Origin: Paenibacillus sp. FSL K6-3182
GTDB lineage: Bacteria > Bacillota > Bacilli > Paenibacillales > Paenibacillaceae
Assembly (NCBI RefSeq): GCF_037976325.1
Contig: NZ_CP150265.1
Location: 1,319,501-1,383,500, forward strand
Direction: 5' to 3'
DNA: 64,000 nucleotides
Position 1 is the first letter of the stretch. The number at the start of each line of letters is the position of its first letter. Below, one piece after another: positions 54,207-62,867 of the stretch. Below the pieces are notes generated by a model. That model was given only the letters and a program-made list of their open reading frames with translations, was not told the DNA's origin and made no database searches. Both the position numbers and the translations under genes were made by a program.

Positions 54207-54219
54207 GTCATCAGATGAC
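54207..54219. promoter_or_regulatory. Candidate GntR (LutR-like) operator
   Basis: The perfect 13-bp palindrome GTCATCAGATGAC lies between the divergent gntR and glcD-like genes, 31 bases before the glcD start. The core TCATC-A-GATGA resembles the LutR motif. Confidence 0.65.
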
Positions 54220-54249
54220 CTGCTCAATTTTGCTAAGGAGGAATCGTTC

Positions 54250-55665
54250 ATGTTGAATGAAGCTGTAGTTAGACAATTACGAGAGATTGTAGGAGGAAAG
54301 TTTTTTCGGACAGATCAGGAGGCGTTAATCACGCATTCCTATGATGGAACGCCGATGTTACAGGCTTTGCCTGATGCAGTTATTTATCCAGAATCAACAG
54401 AGCAAGTATCAGAAATTATGAAAATAGCTAACAGCAATCTTATTCCGATTGTAACAAGAGGCTCGGGTTCGAATCTTTGCGGTGGTACAGTACCATTGCA
54501 AGGCGGGATTGTGATGGTTATGCATCGCATGAATAAAATTATTGAAGTGGATATGGAAAACTTAACGGCTATTGTCCAGCCGGGTGTAATTACTGGGCAA
54601 TTTATTACACATGTTGAAGGGCTAGGACTATTCTATCCACCAGATCCAAGCAGTATGAAAATTTCTACAATAGGCGGCAATATCGCTGAATGCTCAGGTG
54701 GTCTAAGAGGCTTAAAGTACGGAACTACGAAAGATTATGTACTTGGCTTAACTGCTGTGCTGGCAAATGGTTCAATCATCCGTACTGGTGGGAAATTGAC
54801 TAAAGATGTCGCTGGGTATGATTTGACGAAATTATTAGTAGGCTCAGAAGGGACACTTGCCGTCATTACAGAGGCGATTCTTAAGCTTATTCCACAGCCA
54901 AAAACAAAGAAAACGATGGTTGCGATGTATAAGGATATTTATGGTGCAGCACGTACGGTATCTAAAATTATTAAAAATCAAATTATTCCAGCAACATTAG
55001 AAATATTGGATAATCCAACCATTCGGGTTGTTGATGATTTTGCGAAAATCGGTTTGCCATTAGATATGGCCGCGATCCTCATTATTGAGCAGGATGGTGA
55101 ACCAGAAATGGTTGAACGTGATATTGAAAAAATACAGCTTATTTGCAAGGAAGAGCAGGCGGATCGAATTGATGTAGCAGCGGATCGTGAAGAAGCAGAA
55201 AAGCTACTGACAGCTAGACGCAGCGCATTTACCGCACTCGCTCGCCTTCGCCCGACGACGATACTTGAGGATGCTACTGTACCTCGTTCTAAAATTGCGG
55301 AAATGATATTGCGTACAAATGCAATCGCCCAAAAATACAATGTGAATATAGCGACCTTTGGGCATGCAGGTGATGGAAATCTGCATCCAACTGCAACGAC
55401 TGACGCGCGTGACCACGAAGAAGTGCATCGTGTTGAGGAGGCATTTGCAGAAATTTTTGAAGCTGCAATCGAACTCGGAGGGACGATTACTGGCGAGCAT
55501 GGGGTCGGCGTTGTGAAAGCTCCTTATTTGGAATGGAAGGTTGGAGAAGCGGGAGTTGAAGTTATGAAAGGAATCAAAGGCGCTTTCGATCCATTGAATA
55601 TTTTGAATCCAAGTAAGATTTTTGCTAAGGAAACGAAGAAGAGGGTGGTGGTGCAGCATGGCTAG
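54250..55665 (+). CDS. FAD-linked oxidase, GlcD-like (candidate D-lactate dehydrogenase)
   Basis: A 471-residue flavoprotein of the GlcD/D-lactate dehydrogenase family. The FAD-binding PCMH-type domain (about 40-220) shows VTRGSGSNLCGG and the GGNIAECSGGLRGLKYG block; the C-terminal FAD-oxidase domain contains FGHAGDGNLHPT and GGTITGEHGVGVVKA with the metal/substrate His residues. Such proteins oxidise glycolate, D-lactate or other 2-hydroxy acids. It is followed, with an 8-base overlap, by a GlcF-like Fe-S protein. Because murQ, which makes D-lactate, lies 3 kb downstream, D-lactate is a good candidate substrate; glycolate remains possible. AAGGAGGA before the ATG. Confidence 0.9.
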   Translation: MLNEAVVRQLREIVGGKFFRTDQEALITHSYDGTPMLQALPDAVIYPESTEQVSEIMKIANSNLIPIVTRGSGSNLCGGTVPLQGGIVMVMHRMNKIIEVDMENLTAIVQPGVITGQFITHVEGLGLFYPPDPSSMKISTIGGNIAECSGGLRGLKYGTTKDYVLGLTAVLANGSIIRTGGKLTKDVAGYDLTKLLVGSEGTLAVITEAILKLIPQPKTKKTMVAMYKDIYGAARTVSKIIKNQIIPATLEILDNPTIRVVDDFAKIGLPLDMAAILIIEQDGEPEMVERDIEKIQLICKEEQADRIDVAADREEAEKLLTARRSAFTALARLRPTTILEDATVPRSKIAEMILRTNAIAQKYNVNIATFGHAGDGNLHPTATTDARDHEEVHRVEEAFAEIFEAAIELGGTITGEHGVGVVKAPYLEWKVGEAGVEVMKGIKGAFDPLNILNPSKIFAKETKKRVVVQHG

Positions 55666-57019
55666 TACTACAGGAAAACCGGTAATCGAGCATGCTAATC
55701 CTCTAGCTCGAACTTTATTAGAGAAGCTTGACTATGATCAGTTAACAAATTGTATGCGATGCGGCTTCTGCTTGCCTGCTTGTCCGACATTCCATGAAAC
55801 TGGTATGGAACCTGCCTCTCCTCGTGGACGCATTGCGATGATGAAGGCAGCTGTAGATGGACTAATGGTTCCAGATCAGCAGTTCCAAGATCAAATGAAC
55901 TTGTGCTTAGGCTGTCGTGCTTGTGAACCATCTTGTCCGGCAGATGTGAAGTATGGTCAATTAATTGAACAGACGAAAGAAGCGATCGAGGAGCACGCAA
56001 CTCATTCATTGCCTATTAAAGTTATTCGTAAGACGGTATTCAAAAATTTATTTCCGAAGCGTGGCAGCCTGAAGCTGCTTGGAGGTTCGCTTGCGGTCTA
56101 TCAAAAATCTGGCTTGCAAAAAGTAGTGCAATCAACAGGTGTAATGAAGCTGTTTCCTAAGCAATTATCTGAGATGGAAGCTATTTTGCCATCCGCCAGC
56201 TCGAAGGGTGTAGTTGAGCGTCTCGGTACTTTTTATCCAGCAAAGGGTGAAGCAATCGCCAAAGTTGCCATGTTCCGCGGTTGTATCATGGATGTTATGT
56301 TCGCAGATACGAATGTGAATACAGTTGAGCTGCTGTCTGCTGCGGGCTTTGACGTATACATTCCTGAAAGTCAGGTATGCTGTGGTGCGCTGCATGCTCA
56401 TAGTGGAGAAATGAACGGCGCTAGAGAACTGGCAGCTGTGAATATCGATATATTCAAACAGCTCGATGTCGACTACATTGTATCAAATGCAGGCGGTTGT
56501 GGTGCGCTGCTCGTTGAATATGACCATCTTATGCAGGATAATAAAAAGTACAGTGAGTCAGCAAAATGGTTTGCTTCAAGAGTGATCGATGTCAGCACAT
56601 TGATTGTAGAAAAGGGACGTGTACCGAAATTTGCACAAAAAGAAAGTTCTCCACATGCTGAGAAAATTAAAGTGACGTATCAGGATTCCTGTCATCTGCG
56701 CAATGTGATGAAAGGCTCGAGCGCCCCACGTAAATTAATGAAGGAAATAGTTAACGCCGAATATGTTGAAATGGCCCAATCTGATCGCTGCTGCGGCTCT
56801 GCTGGCATATACAATGTCGTACAGCCTGAGATGGCAGGTTCCATCCTTGAGCACAAAATGGAGCATGCGAACAACACACAAGCAAGCTATATGCTAACGA
56901 GTAATCCAGGCTGTCTGCTTCAAATGAAGCTTGGAATTGAAAAGCATAAGCCTGATCAGACGATGAAGGCGATGCACATCGTTGATTTTTTGCATGATCG
57001 GATGATTTTATCAGAGTAA
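55658..57019 (+). CDS. GlcF-like Fe-S oxidoreductase subunit
   Basis: A 453-residue iron-sulfur protein. Two 4Fe-4S motifs lie near the N-terminus (CMRCGFCLPACPTF and CLGCRACEPSCPADV). Two CCG domains follow (CCGALHAH near residue 245 and CCGSAGIYN near 380), which carry heterodisulfide reductase-type cysteines. This is the standard build of GlcF, which passes electrons from the FAD subunit to the respiratory chain. The ATG at 55658 is chosen for its GAGGGTGGTGG site; the gene overlaps the end of the glcD-like gene, so the two proteins are made together. Confidence 0.92.
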   Translation: MASTTGKPVIEHANPLARTLLEKLDYDQLTNCMRCGFCLPACPTFHETGMEPASPRGRIAMMKAAVDGLMVPDQQFQDQMNLCLGCRACEPSCPADVKYGQLIEQTKEAIEEHATHSLPIKVIRKTVFKNLFPKRGSLKLLGGSLAVYQKSGLQKVVQSTGVMKLFPKQLSEMEAILPSASSKGVVERLGTFYPAKGEAIAKVAMFRGCIMDVMFADTNVNTVELLSAAGFDVYIPESQVCCGALHAHSGEMNGARELAAVNIDIFKQLDVDYIVSNAGGCGALLVEYDHLMQDNKKYSESAKWFASRVIDVSTLIVEKGRVPKFAQKESSPHAEKIKVTYQDSCHLRNVMKGSSAPRKLMKEIVNAEYVEMAQSDRCCGSAGIYNVVQPEMAGSILEHKMEHANNTQASYMLTSNPGCLLQMKLGIEKHKPDQTMKAMHIVDFLHDRMILSE

Positions 57020-57127
57020 TAAATATTAATTTTAAGTTTGCCAAAATGTATTTTGCTATTGAATTAGGTTGTCTAAATTGTTTATGATATTATTTAAGGT
57101 GTTAATTAAATCTTGAGTAGGTAGATT

Positions 57128-57991
57128 ATGAGTTTAAATGACAACATATTAATTAAGATTCGTGAAATGAGAGAAAGTTTTACTCCAGTTGAACGATTGG
57201 TTGGAGATTACATTTTAGAAAATAAGGAAGAAATCCCTCATTTATCGATTAAGGAATTGGCTCAATCGAGTAAAACAAGTGATGCATCTGTCCTTCGTTT
57301 CTGTAAGACGATGGGTTACAGCGGATACCGCAATTTTATTGTGAGTATCTCAGCTTCTTTGGGTTCTCGTGATGAGGATCCAAAGGCTCAATATACAGAT
57401 ATTCAGCCGGGCGATGATCTCTCGACAATTATTTCAAATATTTCATTGAATAATTGCAAGTCCATTGAGGACACGCTTAGTGTCATTGACCGAAAAGAAA
57501 TTGCAAGAGCTGTAGAATTACTATGTCATAGTAAGCGAATTGTTTTTTTTGGAATAGGTGCCTCAGGAATAGTTTGTATGGACGGGGAACAGAAGTTTTC
57601 ACGAATTAATAAGATGTGCCATGCCTATACGGATGGTCATAGTCAGCTCACAGCAGCAACGTTACTTGAGAAAGATGATGTTGCCATTTTCATTTCTAAC
57701 TCTGGAGCAACTAGTGATATTATTGATGCACTGATCATTGCTCAAAAGAATAAAGCGAAATGTATTGCGATTACGAAGTACAATAAAAGTGAGCTTGCAG
57801 TGCGAGCGGATATTGTTCTTAGTATATCTACACCTGAAATAACAATTCGCAGTGGTGCTATGGGCTCGCGTATTGCTATGCTTACGATCATCGACATCTT
57901 ATTTGCTGGTGTCGCAAGTGCAGAATATGAGGAAGTAAAAACCTACTTAACAAAAACACATAATATATTGAAGAAAAAACTCAGATATTAG
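57128..57991 (+). CDS. MurR/RpiR-family transcriptional regulator
   Basis: A 287-residue regulator with an N-terminal HTH_6 domain (about 1-75, SIKELAQSSKTSDASVLRFCKTMGYSGYRNF) and a C-terminal SIS phosphosugar-binding domain (about 125-255, VFFGIGASGIVCMDGEQK). MurR, the best-known member, senses MurNAc-6-phosphate. Here murQ starts 570 bases downstream and its promoter carries TGAAATAATATTTCA, a palindrome of the RpiR type, so this protein probably controls the murQ-ABC-anmK operon. The ribosome site before the ATG is weak (AGGTAG). Confidence 0.9.
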   Translation: MSLNDNILIKIREMRESFTPVERLVGDYILENKEEIPHLSIKELAQSSKTSDASVLRFCKTMGYSGYRNFIVSISASLGSRDEDPKAQYTDIQPGDDLSTIISNISLNNCKSIEDTLSVIDRKEIARAVELLCHSKRIVFFGIGASGIVCMDGEQKFSRINKMCHAYTDGHSQLTAATLLEKDDVAIFISNSGATSDIIDALIIAQKNKAKCIAITKYNKSELAVRADIVLSISTPEITIRSGAMGSRIAMLTIIDILFAGVASAEYEEVKTYLTKTHNILKKKLRY

Positions 57992-58013
57992 GTTCTGCTG
58001 GAATGAATGTGGA

Positions 58014-58048
58014 AGAAAGCATTGATCATTGATCAATGCTTTCTTTTT
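58014..58048 (+). terminator. Terminator of the MurR/RpiR gene
   Basis: GAAAGCATTGATCA and TGATCAATGCTTTC form a perfect stem (58015-58043), followed by TTTTTG. Confidence 0.9.
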
Positions 58049-58098
58049 GTATTTCATGCACTTATTTTTATACCTAACATAATACTCACTCGAACTAT

Positions 58099-58135
58099 GT
58101 TAGATTAGCTACATAATTAATGCGTTTAATCTAAC
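58099..58135. repeat. Inverted repeat GTTAGATTA / TAATCTAAC
   Basis: Two perfect 9-bp arms (58099-58107 and 58127-58135) are followed by a similar GATTAGTCTAATT at 58145-58157. They lie in the AT-rich gap before murQ. They could be an extra operator or a hairpin; no partner is known. Confidence 0.45.
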
Positions 58136-58325
58136 CCATATAATGATTAGTCTAATTCGACAATTGAAAGCTTAGCATACTATTTTAATGTAGAAAATGA
58201 ATAAAAATTGTAGGAAAAACGTCTACTGGTTGATCAGTGATTGTGTAATTTCATGCTTCATTTGAATCGGAAATCAGCACATGTGACAGCGATTTCTTTT
58301 TTTAGGAATGCTGTAACGATAGTAC

Positions 58326-58372
58326 TGTAAGCGTTTAATAAAAATTAAGAAAGTACCTTGTAAGCGGTTTGT
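58326..58372 (+). promoter_or_regulatory. Two cre-like sites in direct repeat
   Basis: TGTAAGCGTTTAAT (58326) and TGTAAGCGGTTTGT (58359) match the CcpA cre consensus TGWAANCGNTNWCA except at the last two bases. They start 33 bases apart, about three helical turns, and each is preceded by AGTAC. They suggest carbon catabolite control of murQ. Confidence 0.4.
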
Positions 58373-58416
58373 AAATGTGATATAACAGAGTGTATAGAGG
58401 TTGAAATAAAAAAACA

Positions 58417-58447
58417 AAATATTATTTCTTAATGAAATAATATTTCA
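58417..58447. promoter_or_regulatory. MurR/RpiR-type operator before murQ
   Basis: The 15-bp palindrome TGAAATAATATTTCA (58433-58447) overlaps a wider inverted repeat AAATATTATTTC / GAAATAATATTT (58417-58445), directly upstream of the -35 box. Confidence 0.65.
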
Positions 58448-58454
58448 AAATCTA

Positions 58455-58483
58455 TTGACGGATCGAGGGTAATGTATTAATAT
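58455..58483 (+). promoter_or_regulatory. Sigma-A promoter of the murQ operon
   Basis: TTGACG (58455-58460), a 17-base spacer and TAATAT (58478-58483), about 79 bases before murQ. Confidence 0.7.
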
Positions 58484-58561
58484 AAAAAAATTTTATGTCA
58501 ATTAACCTAACGCACCTCGTAAATTACATGTGAAATTAAACGAACAAGAAGGAGGATGACT

Positions 58562-59467
58562 ATGAATAACTACCTTGCGGGATTAACAACAGAGGCTGTG
58601 AATCCAGACACATTAATGATTGATGAATGTACGACGGAACAAATGGTCCAGTTAATGAATCAACAAGATGCACTGGTCTCCGCAGCTATAGCTGCGGAAA
58701 TTCCGCAGATTGCAAAGGCGGTAGATGTTCTACATCATAGGTTGTCTAATGGTGGAAGAATGTTTTATATAGGAGCTGGCACATCAGGAAGATTAGGTGT
58801 TTTGGATGCTTCAGAATGTCCTCCTACCTTTGGTACAGATCCTTCCTTAGTACAGGGCTATATCGCTGGTGGTGATATTGCCTTGCGTAGTGCGGTTGAA
58901 GGCTGTGAAGACGATGTTGATGAAGGGATCGCATTAATCGAAAGCATCGGTGTAACAAACAAAGATGTGCTTATTGGGATTTCGGCAAGCGGCAGTGCAA
59001 ACTATGTTATTGCAGCTTTAACGAAAGCAAAAGAGCTTGGAGCGGCCACTATCGGTGTTTGTAACAACAAAGGCTCAAAGTTTGAACCCATTGTAGATGT
59101 TTGTATTTCACCTGTTGTAGGGCCGGAGGTCATTAGCGGCTCGACTCGATTAAAGGCAGGAACTGCTCAAAAGCTGGTTCTTAATATGCTGACAACATGC
59201 ACAATGGTCAAGTTAGGGAAAACGTATAACAACTTAATGGTTGATCTAAAGGCAAGTAATTTTAAGCTGGTAGATCGCTCAGTCCGTATTATTATGAATA
59301 CGACTGGTGTAGACACATCAACCGCCGCAGAAACACTTGAAAAAGCATCTATGAATTGTAAGCTAGCAATAATGATGATTAAAACGGGGTTGGATGCAAA
59401 GGAAGCAGAACAAGCACTTAACGCAAATGGAGGACGGTTGAAACAAGCAATCTCATCATTGGCTTAG
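58562..59467 (+). CDS. murQ: N-acetylmuramic acid 6-phosphate etherase
   Basis: Cleaves the lactyl ether of MurNAc-6-phosphate to give GlcNAc-6-phosphate and D-lactate. The 301-residue SIS-domain protein has GGRMFYIGAGTSGRLGVLDASECPPTFG with the catalytic Glu region, ALRSAVEGCEDD, and VVGPEVISGSTRLKAGTAQK, all MurQ signatures. The ATG at 58562 is used because AAGGAGG directly abuts ATG 58556. It is the first gene of an operon with a sugar ABC importer and anmK, a complete route from imported muramic sugar to GlcNAc-6-phosphate. Confidence 0.96.
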   Translation: MNNYLAGLTTEAVNPDTLMIDECTTEQMVQLMNQQDALVSAAIAAEIPQIAKAVDVLHHRLSNGGRMFYIGAGTSGRLGVLDASECPPTFGTDPSLVQGYIAGGDIALRSAVEGCEDDVDEGIALIESIGVTNKDVLIGISASGSANYVIAALTKAKELGAATIGVCNNKGSKFEPIVDVCISPVVGPEVISGSTRLKAGTAQKLVLNMLTTCTMVKLGKTYNNLMVDLKASNFKLVDRSVRIIMNTTGVDTSTAAETLEKASMNCKLAIMMIKTGLDAKEAEQALNANGGRLKQAISSLA

Positions 59468-59526
59468 GTGGAAAAGAAATGGAGTAACTGGATTGATGCT
59501 TTTAAAAATTGAGGAGGTTGTTATCG

Positions 59527-60981
59527 ATGAAAAAAAGATCAAGTGTATTAACTCTATTTTTGTCAGTAATCATGATGTTATCACTATTATCCGCTTGTGC
59601 AGGAAACGGAAATAACGCTCCAGATGCTACAAATTCCGGAAACAAAGGCAGCAGCAACAGTGGTTCTGAGCTGAAAAAAGATACGATTACTGCATTATTA
59701 CCTCCAGTATCGGCTAACTACCAAGCGCGTTTTTCGGATATGGAAAAAGAATTTAATAAATTGTATCCACACCTAACTTTGAAAATCGAACCAGCGAGCT
59801 GGGAAGATATGACACAAAAACTTGATACTCAAGTAAATGCGGGTTCTCCTCCAGATATCGCTTGGGTTGGTTCTACAGGAATCTCTAAATATGCAGCACT
59901 AAACGTTCTAATTGACCTTAATGCTGCACTTTCAGATGAAGTTAAAGCAGATTATGATGAAGTTGCAATGAAATACTTCCAATTGGGCGATTCTCAATAT
60001 GGTTTGCCAGCTTACTTGGCCATTCATTCTATCGGTGGTAACAAACAGTTCTTAGAGAAAGCGGGTATCGACTGGAAAAATGTTCAACAAAACGGTTGGA
60101 CATATGACCAATTCCGCGATGCAATTAGTAAAGGTGTTGTTAAAAACGATAAAGGTGAAACAACTCAGTATGGTTTCGTTTTCGCAACATCTGGTGTTAC
60201 ATCTAAGGACTATCTTGGTATTATGGCTAAATCTGCTGGTTTGCCAGACTACTTTGATAAAAACCTTAAGTTCTCTTACACAAGCAAAAACTTCTTAGGT
60301 CTGCTTGAAGCTATCCGTCAAATGATCGATGATGGCTCAATGCCTAAAGAACTAAGCTCTATCGATGCAGGTAAGCGTTGGAACATGTTCTTAACTGGTC
60401 AAACCATGATCACTGGTAAAGGTCTAGCGAGCTTTGAAAACTCTGCTCGTCTAAACAATGAAAAAATTAAAGCAAATGATGGTTCTGCAGTAGCGGATTC
60501 AATCGAAGCTGAATACATTGCGCTTCCTACACCTACATTTAACGGCGCTGATTATATTCCTACAGCTGTTGTTGATGGTTACATTGCGCTTCGTGGCAAA
60601 AAAGATCCTTCTGAAGAGCATATTAAAAATATTGGTTTAGCTATTAATTTCCTATCTTCTGGATCCATTGCGGCTAACTACAGTAATGAGCTGTTCTTAT
60701 CACCAATTACAGAATCTGCACGTAATGCTGCAGTGCTTGAACAATACCCTCGTAATGAAGAGAACGTTAAAGCAGACCAAATCATGATGTCTAAAGCGGT
60801 TCCAGCTCGTACAGATATCCCAACAGATCTAGCTGCTGAAGCGCTTAAAATTGAAACGGAAGTAATCGTTCCTAAACTACAAGCATTACTTGCAAATGAG
60901 ATTAGTCCACAAAAAATGTATGATGCAGTTAAAGCAGCAGCAATTAAATCCTTCGGTGAAGATGGTATTGTAGTTGACTAG
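59527..60981 (+). CDS. Sugar ABC transporter substrate-binding lipoprotein
   Basis: A 484-residue extracellular binding protein of family 1. It has a lipoprotein signal (MKKRSSVLTLFLSVIMMLSL, lipobox LLSAC) and a Gly/Asn/Ser linker, then the two-lobe fold with PPDIAWVGSTG and the ligand-binding hinge regions. From its place between murQ and anmK the ligand should be a muramic-acid sugar (MurNAc, anhydro-MurNAc or muropeptide-derived). AGGAGG lies 9 bases before the ATG at 59527. A strong hairpin follows the stop and may raise its level over the permeases. Confidence 0.88.
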   Translation: MKKRSSVLTLFLSVIMMLSLLSACAGNGNNAPDATNSGNKGSSNSGSELKKDTITALLPPVSANYQARFSDMEKEFNKLYPHLTLKIEPASWEDMTQKLDTQVNAGSPPDIAWVGSTGISKYAALNVLIDLNAALSDEVKADYDEVAMKYFQLGDSQYGLPAYLAIHSIGGNKQFLEKAGIDWKNVQQNGWTYDQFRDAISKGVVKNDKGETTQYGFVFATSGVTSKDYLGIMAKSAGLPDYFDKNLKFSYTSKNFLGLLEAIRQMIDDGSMPKELSSIDAGKRWNMFLTGQTMITGKGLASFENSARLNNEKIKANDGSAVADSIEAEYIALPTPTFNGADYIPTAVVDGYIALRGKKDPSEEHIKNIGLAINFLSSGSIAANYSNELFLSPITESARNAAVLEQYPRNEENVKADQIMMSKAVPARTDIPTDLAAEALKIETEVIVPKLQALLANEISPQKMYDAVKAAAIKSFGEDGIVVD

Positions 60982-61001
60982 TCAGTCATAGCCTAGCATG
61001 T

Positions 61002-61034
61002 GAAAGCTGTACGTAGCTAGAACGTACAGCTTTC
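61002..61034. repeat. Strong hairpin between binding protein and permeases
   Basis: GAAAGCTGTACGT and ACGTACAGCTTTC form a perfect 13-bp stem with a 7-base loop. The following CTTCTAAAT is not a proper U tract, so this is more likely an mRNA stability or partial-termination element than a full terminator. Confidence 0.7.
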
Positions 61035-61086
61035 CTTCTAAATTAGACTAGAGCTTTTACTTTTTTAAGAAGAGAGGTGCGACCCA

Positions 61087-61989
61087 ATGAATCAAACGTT
61101 GACTAAAAGAAAAAAATTGAAACTCGAAAGTGACTTAGGTTGGGGATACGCGTTTATCGCAGTAGCACTTATTGCGTTTTCTTTATTTACCGCATATCCA
61201 GTAATCAATGCTTTTATGATCAGCTTACAAGAATATCGTCCATTAGGGTCCACTTATGTCGGCCTGGAAAACTTCGTTAACTCATTTTCAGATGAACTTT
61301 TCTGGAAAGCATTGAAAAACACATTAGTATATACGTTATTAACTGTTCCATTTAATATTTTTCTATCATTCTTAATTGCAATTTTGATTATACCTTTCAA
61401 GAAAAGAACACAAACAATCTTTAAAGCAGTATATTACTTGCCAGCTGTAGCATCAGGTGTAGCGCTTGCTGTTGTATGGCTGTGGATCTTCGATCCGTTA
61501 AAATCAGGTATTGCCAATCAGGTTGTGTCATTTTTTGGGATTACGAATCAAAACTGGCTTGGTTCCAGTGCAACTGCCATGTTTTCACTTGTATTAATGT
61601 CATGGCTATCAAGTCATGGTACAGCCATTATTATCTATTTAGCTGCATTACTCGGTATTGATAACAGCTATTATGAAGCAGCTGATATTGACGGCGCGAC
61701 TTTCTTGCAAAAGCTTTGGTTTATCGTTGTTCCTTTCCTTAAGCCAACAACGCTATTCCTACTTGTTACAGGTGTCATTGGTTCCTTCCAAGTATTCCAA
61801 AACGCTTATCTTATGACAGGCGGTGGACCAGACCATGCAACAACAATGGTAGGTTTGTTGATTTTTAACAATGCGTTCACATATTTTGAGTTTGGTGAGG
61901 CAGCAGCACAATCATTACTTCTAGCAGCGATTATCGCATTTATTTCATACCTTCAATTTAAGTTTTTGGGTAAAGAAATAGAATACTAG
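61087..61989 (+). CDS. Sugar ABC transporter permease, MalF-type
   Basis: A 300-residue permease with six helices. The binding-protein-dependent transport motif is EAADIDGATFLQKLWFIVVPFLKPTT (EAA loop), which docks the ATPase. No ATPase is encoded in this operon; such carbohydrate importers often share an MsmX-type ATPase from elsewhere. AGAGAGGTG lies about 8 bases before the ATG. Part of the muramic-sugar importer inferred from the murQ-anmK operon. Confidence 0.93.
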   Translation: MNQTLTKRKKLKLESDLGWGYAFIAVALIAFSLFTAYPVINAFMISLQEYRPLGSTYVGLENFVNSFSDELFWKALKNTLVYTLLTVPFNIFLSFLIAILIIPFKKRTQTIFKAVYYLPAVASGVALAVVWLWIFDPLKSGIANQVVSFFGITNQNWLGSSATAMFSLVLMSWLSSHGTAIIIYLAALLGIDNSYYEAADIDGATFLQKLWFIVVPFLKPTTLFLLVTGVIGSFQVFQNAYLMTGGGPDHATTMVGLLIFNNAFTYFEFGEAAAQSLLLAAIIAFISYLQFKFLGKEIEY

Positions 61990-62006
61990 GAAAGGGGCAG
62001 GATACT

Positions 62007-62867
62007 ATGGGTTTGTTCAACAATAACATAAGAAGTAAAGGGTATCTGTTTGTCCGAAATGGTCTAATTATTACGTTCCTTATCCTATTTGCCGCAGCTA
62101 CCATTTTCCCGATATACTTTATGATCATTTCCTCGTTCGGTGATCCGGTAGAAGCTGGTGCAATGAGCTATTCTATCATCCCTTCGAAGATTTCATTTGA
62201 ATCATATAAATTCTTCTTTAACTTCAGCCCACATTCATGGGATTGGTTAATGAACTCATTTATTGTGGCAGCTAGTATCACGGTATCTAACGTATTTTTT
62301 GCTACACTTGCAGGATATTCTTTTGCGAAAATGAGATTTAAAGGGAAAAACATTTTGTTCGCTATTTTGCTAGGCTCTATGATGATTCCTGGCCAAGTAA
62401 CACAGGTTCCACTATATATATTGATCGTAAATATTTTTGAATTACAAAATACGTATACAGCGTTGATTATGCCAAGCATAGTAACGGTGTATAACATTTT
62501 CTTGGTTAAGCAGTTCATGTCTTCCATTCCAGTTGAAATTATTGAAGCTGCTAAAATCGAAGGTTGTTCTCAACCTAAAATCTTCTGGCATATCATTATG
62601 CCTCTATCAAAAACAGTTATGGCAGTACTGGCTATCCTAACGTTCATGGCAGCATGGAATGACTTCTTCTGGCCATTCCTAGTAACGAATACGATGGATA
62701 TGCAAACGATTCAGGTCGGCTTGAAAAACTTCCGTTTTGCGAATACAACTTACTTTGCACCAATGATGGCTGGTGCAACAATTTCAGCAGTTCCAATGTT
62801 TATTTTGTTCTTCAGTTTACAAAAATACTTCCTTGAAGGGGTAACAGTTGGAGCGGTGAAAGGCTAA
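62007..62867 (+). CDS. Sugar ABC transporter permease, MalG-type
   Basis: A 286-residue permease with six helices, the partner of the MalF-type subunit. The EAA loop reads EIIEAAKIEGCSQPKIFWHIIMPLSK. The C-terminal end (FLEGVTVGAVKG) is typical of carbohydrate MalG-type permeases. GAAAGGGGCAGG precedes the ATG. Its stop overlaps the anmK start by one base (TAATG). Confidence 0.94.
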   Translation: MGLFNNNIRSKGYLFVRNGLIITFLILFAAATIFPIYFMIISSFGDPVEAGAMSYSIIPSKISFESYKFFFNFSPHSWDWLMNSFIVAASITVSNVFFATLAGYSFAKMRFKGKNILFAILLGSMMIPGQVTQVPLYILIVNIFELQNTYTALIMPSIVTVYNIFLVKQFMSSIPVEIIEAAKIEGCSQPKIFWHIIMPLSKTVMAVLAILTFMAAWNDFFWPFLVTNTMDMQTIQVGLKNFRFANTTYFAPMMAGATISAVPMFILFFSLQKYFLEGVTVGAVKG

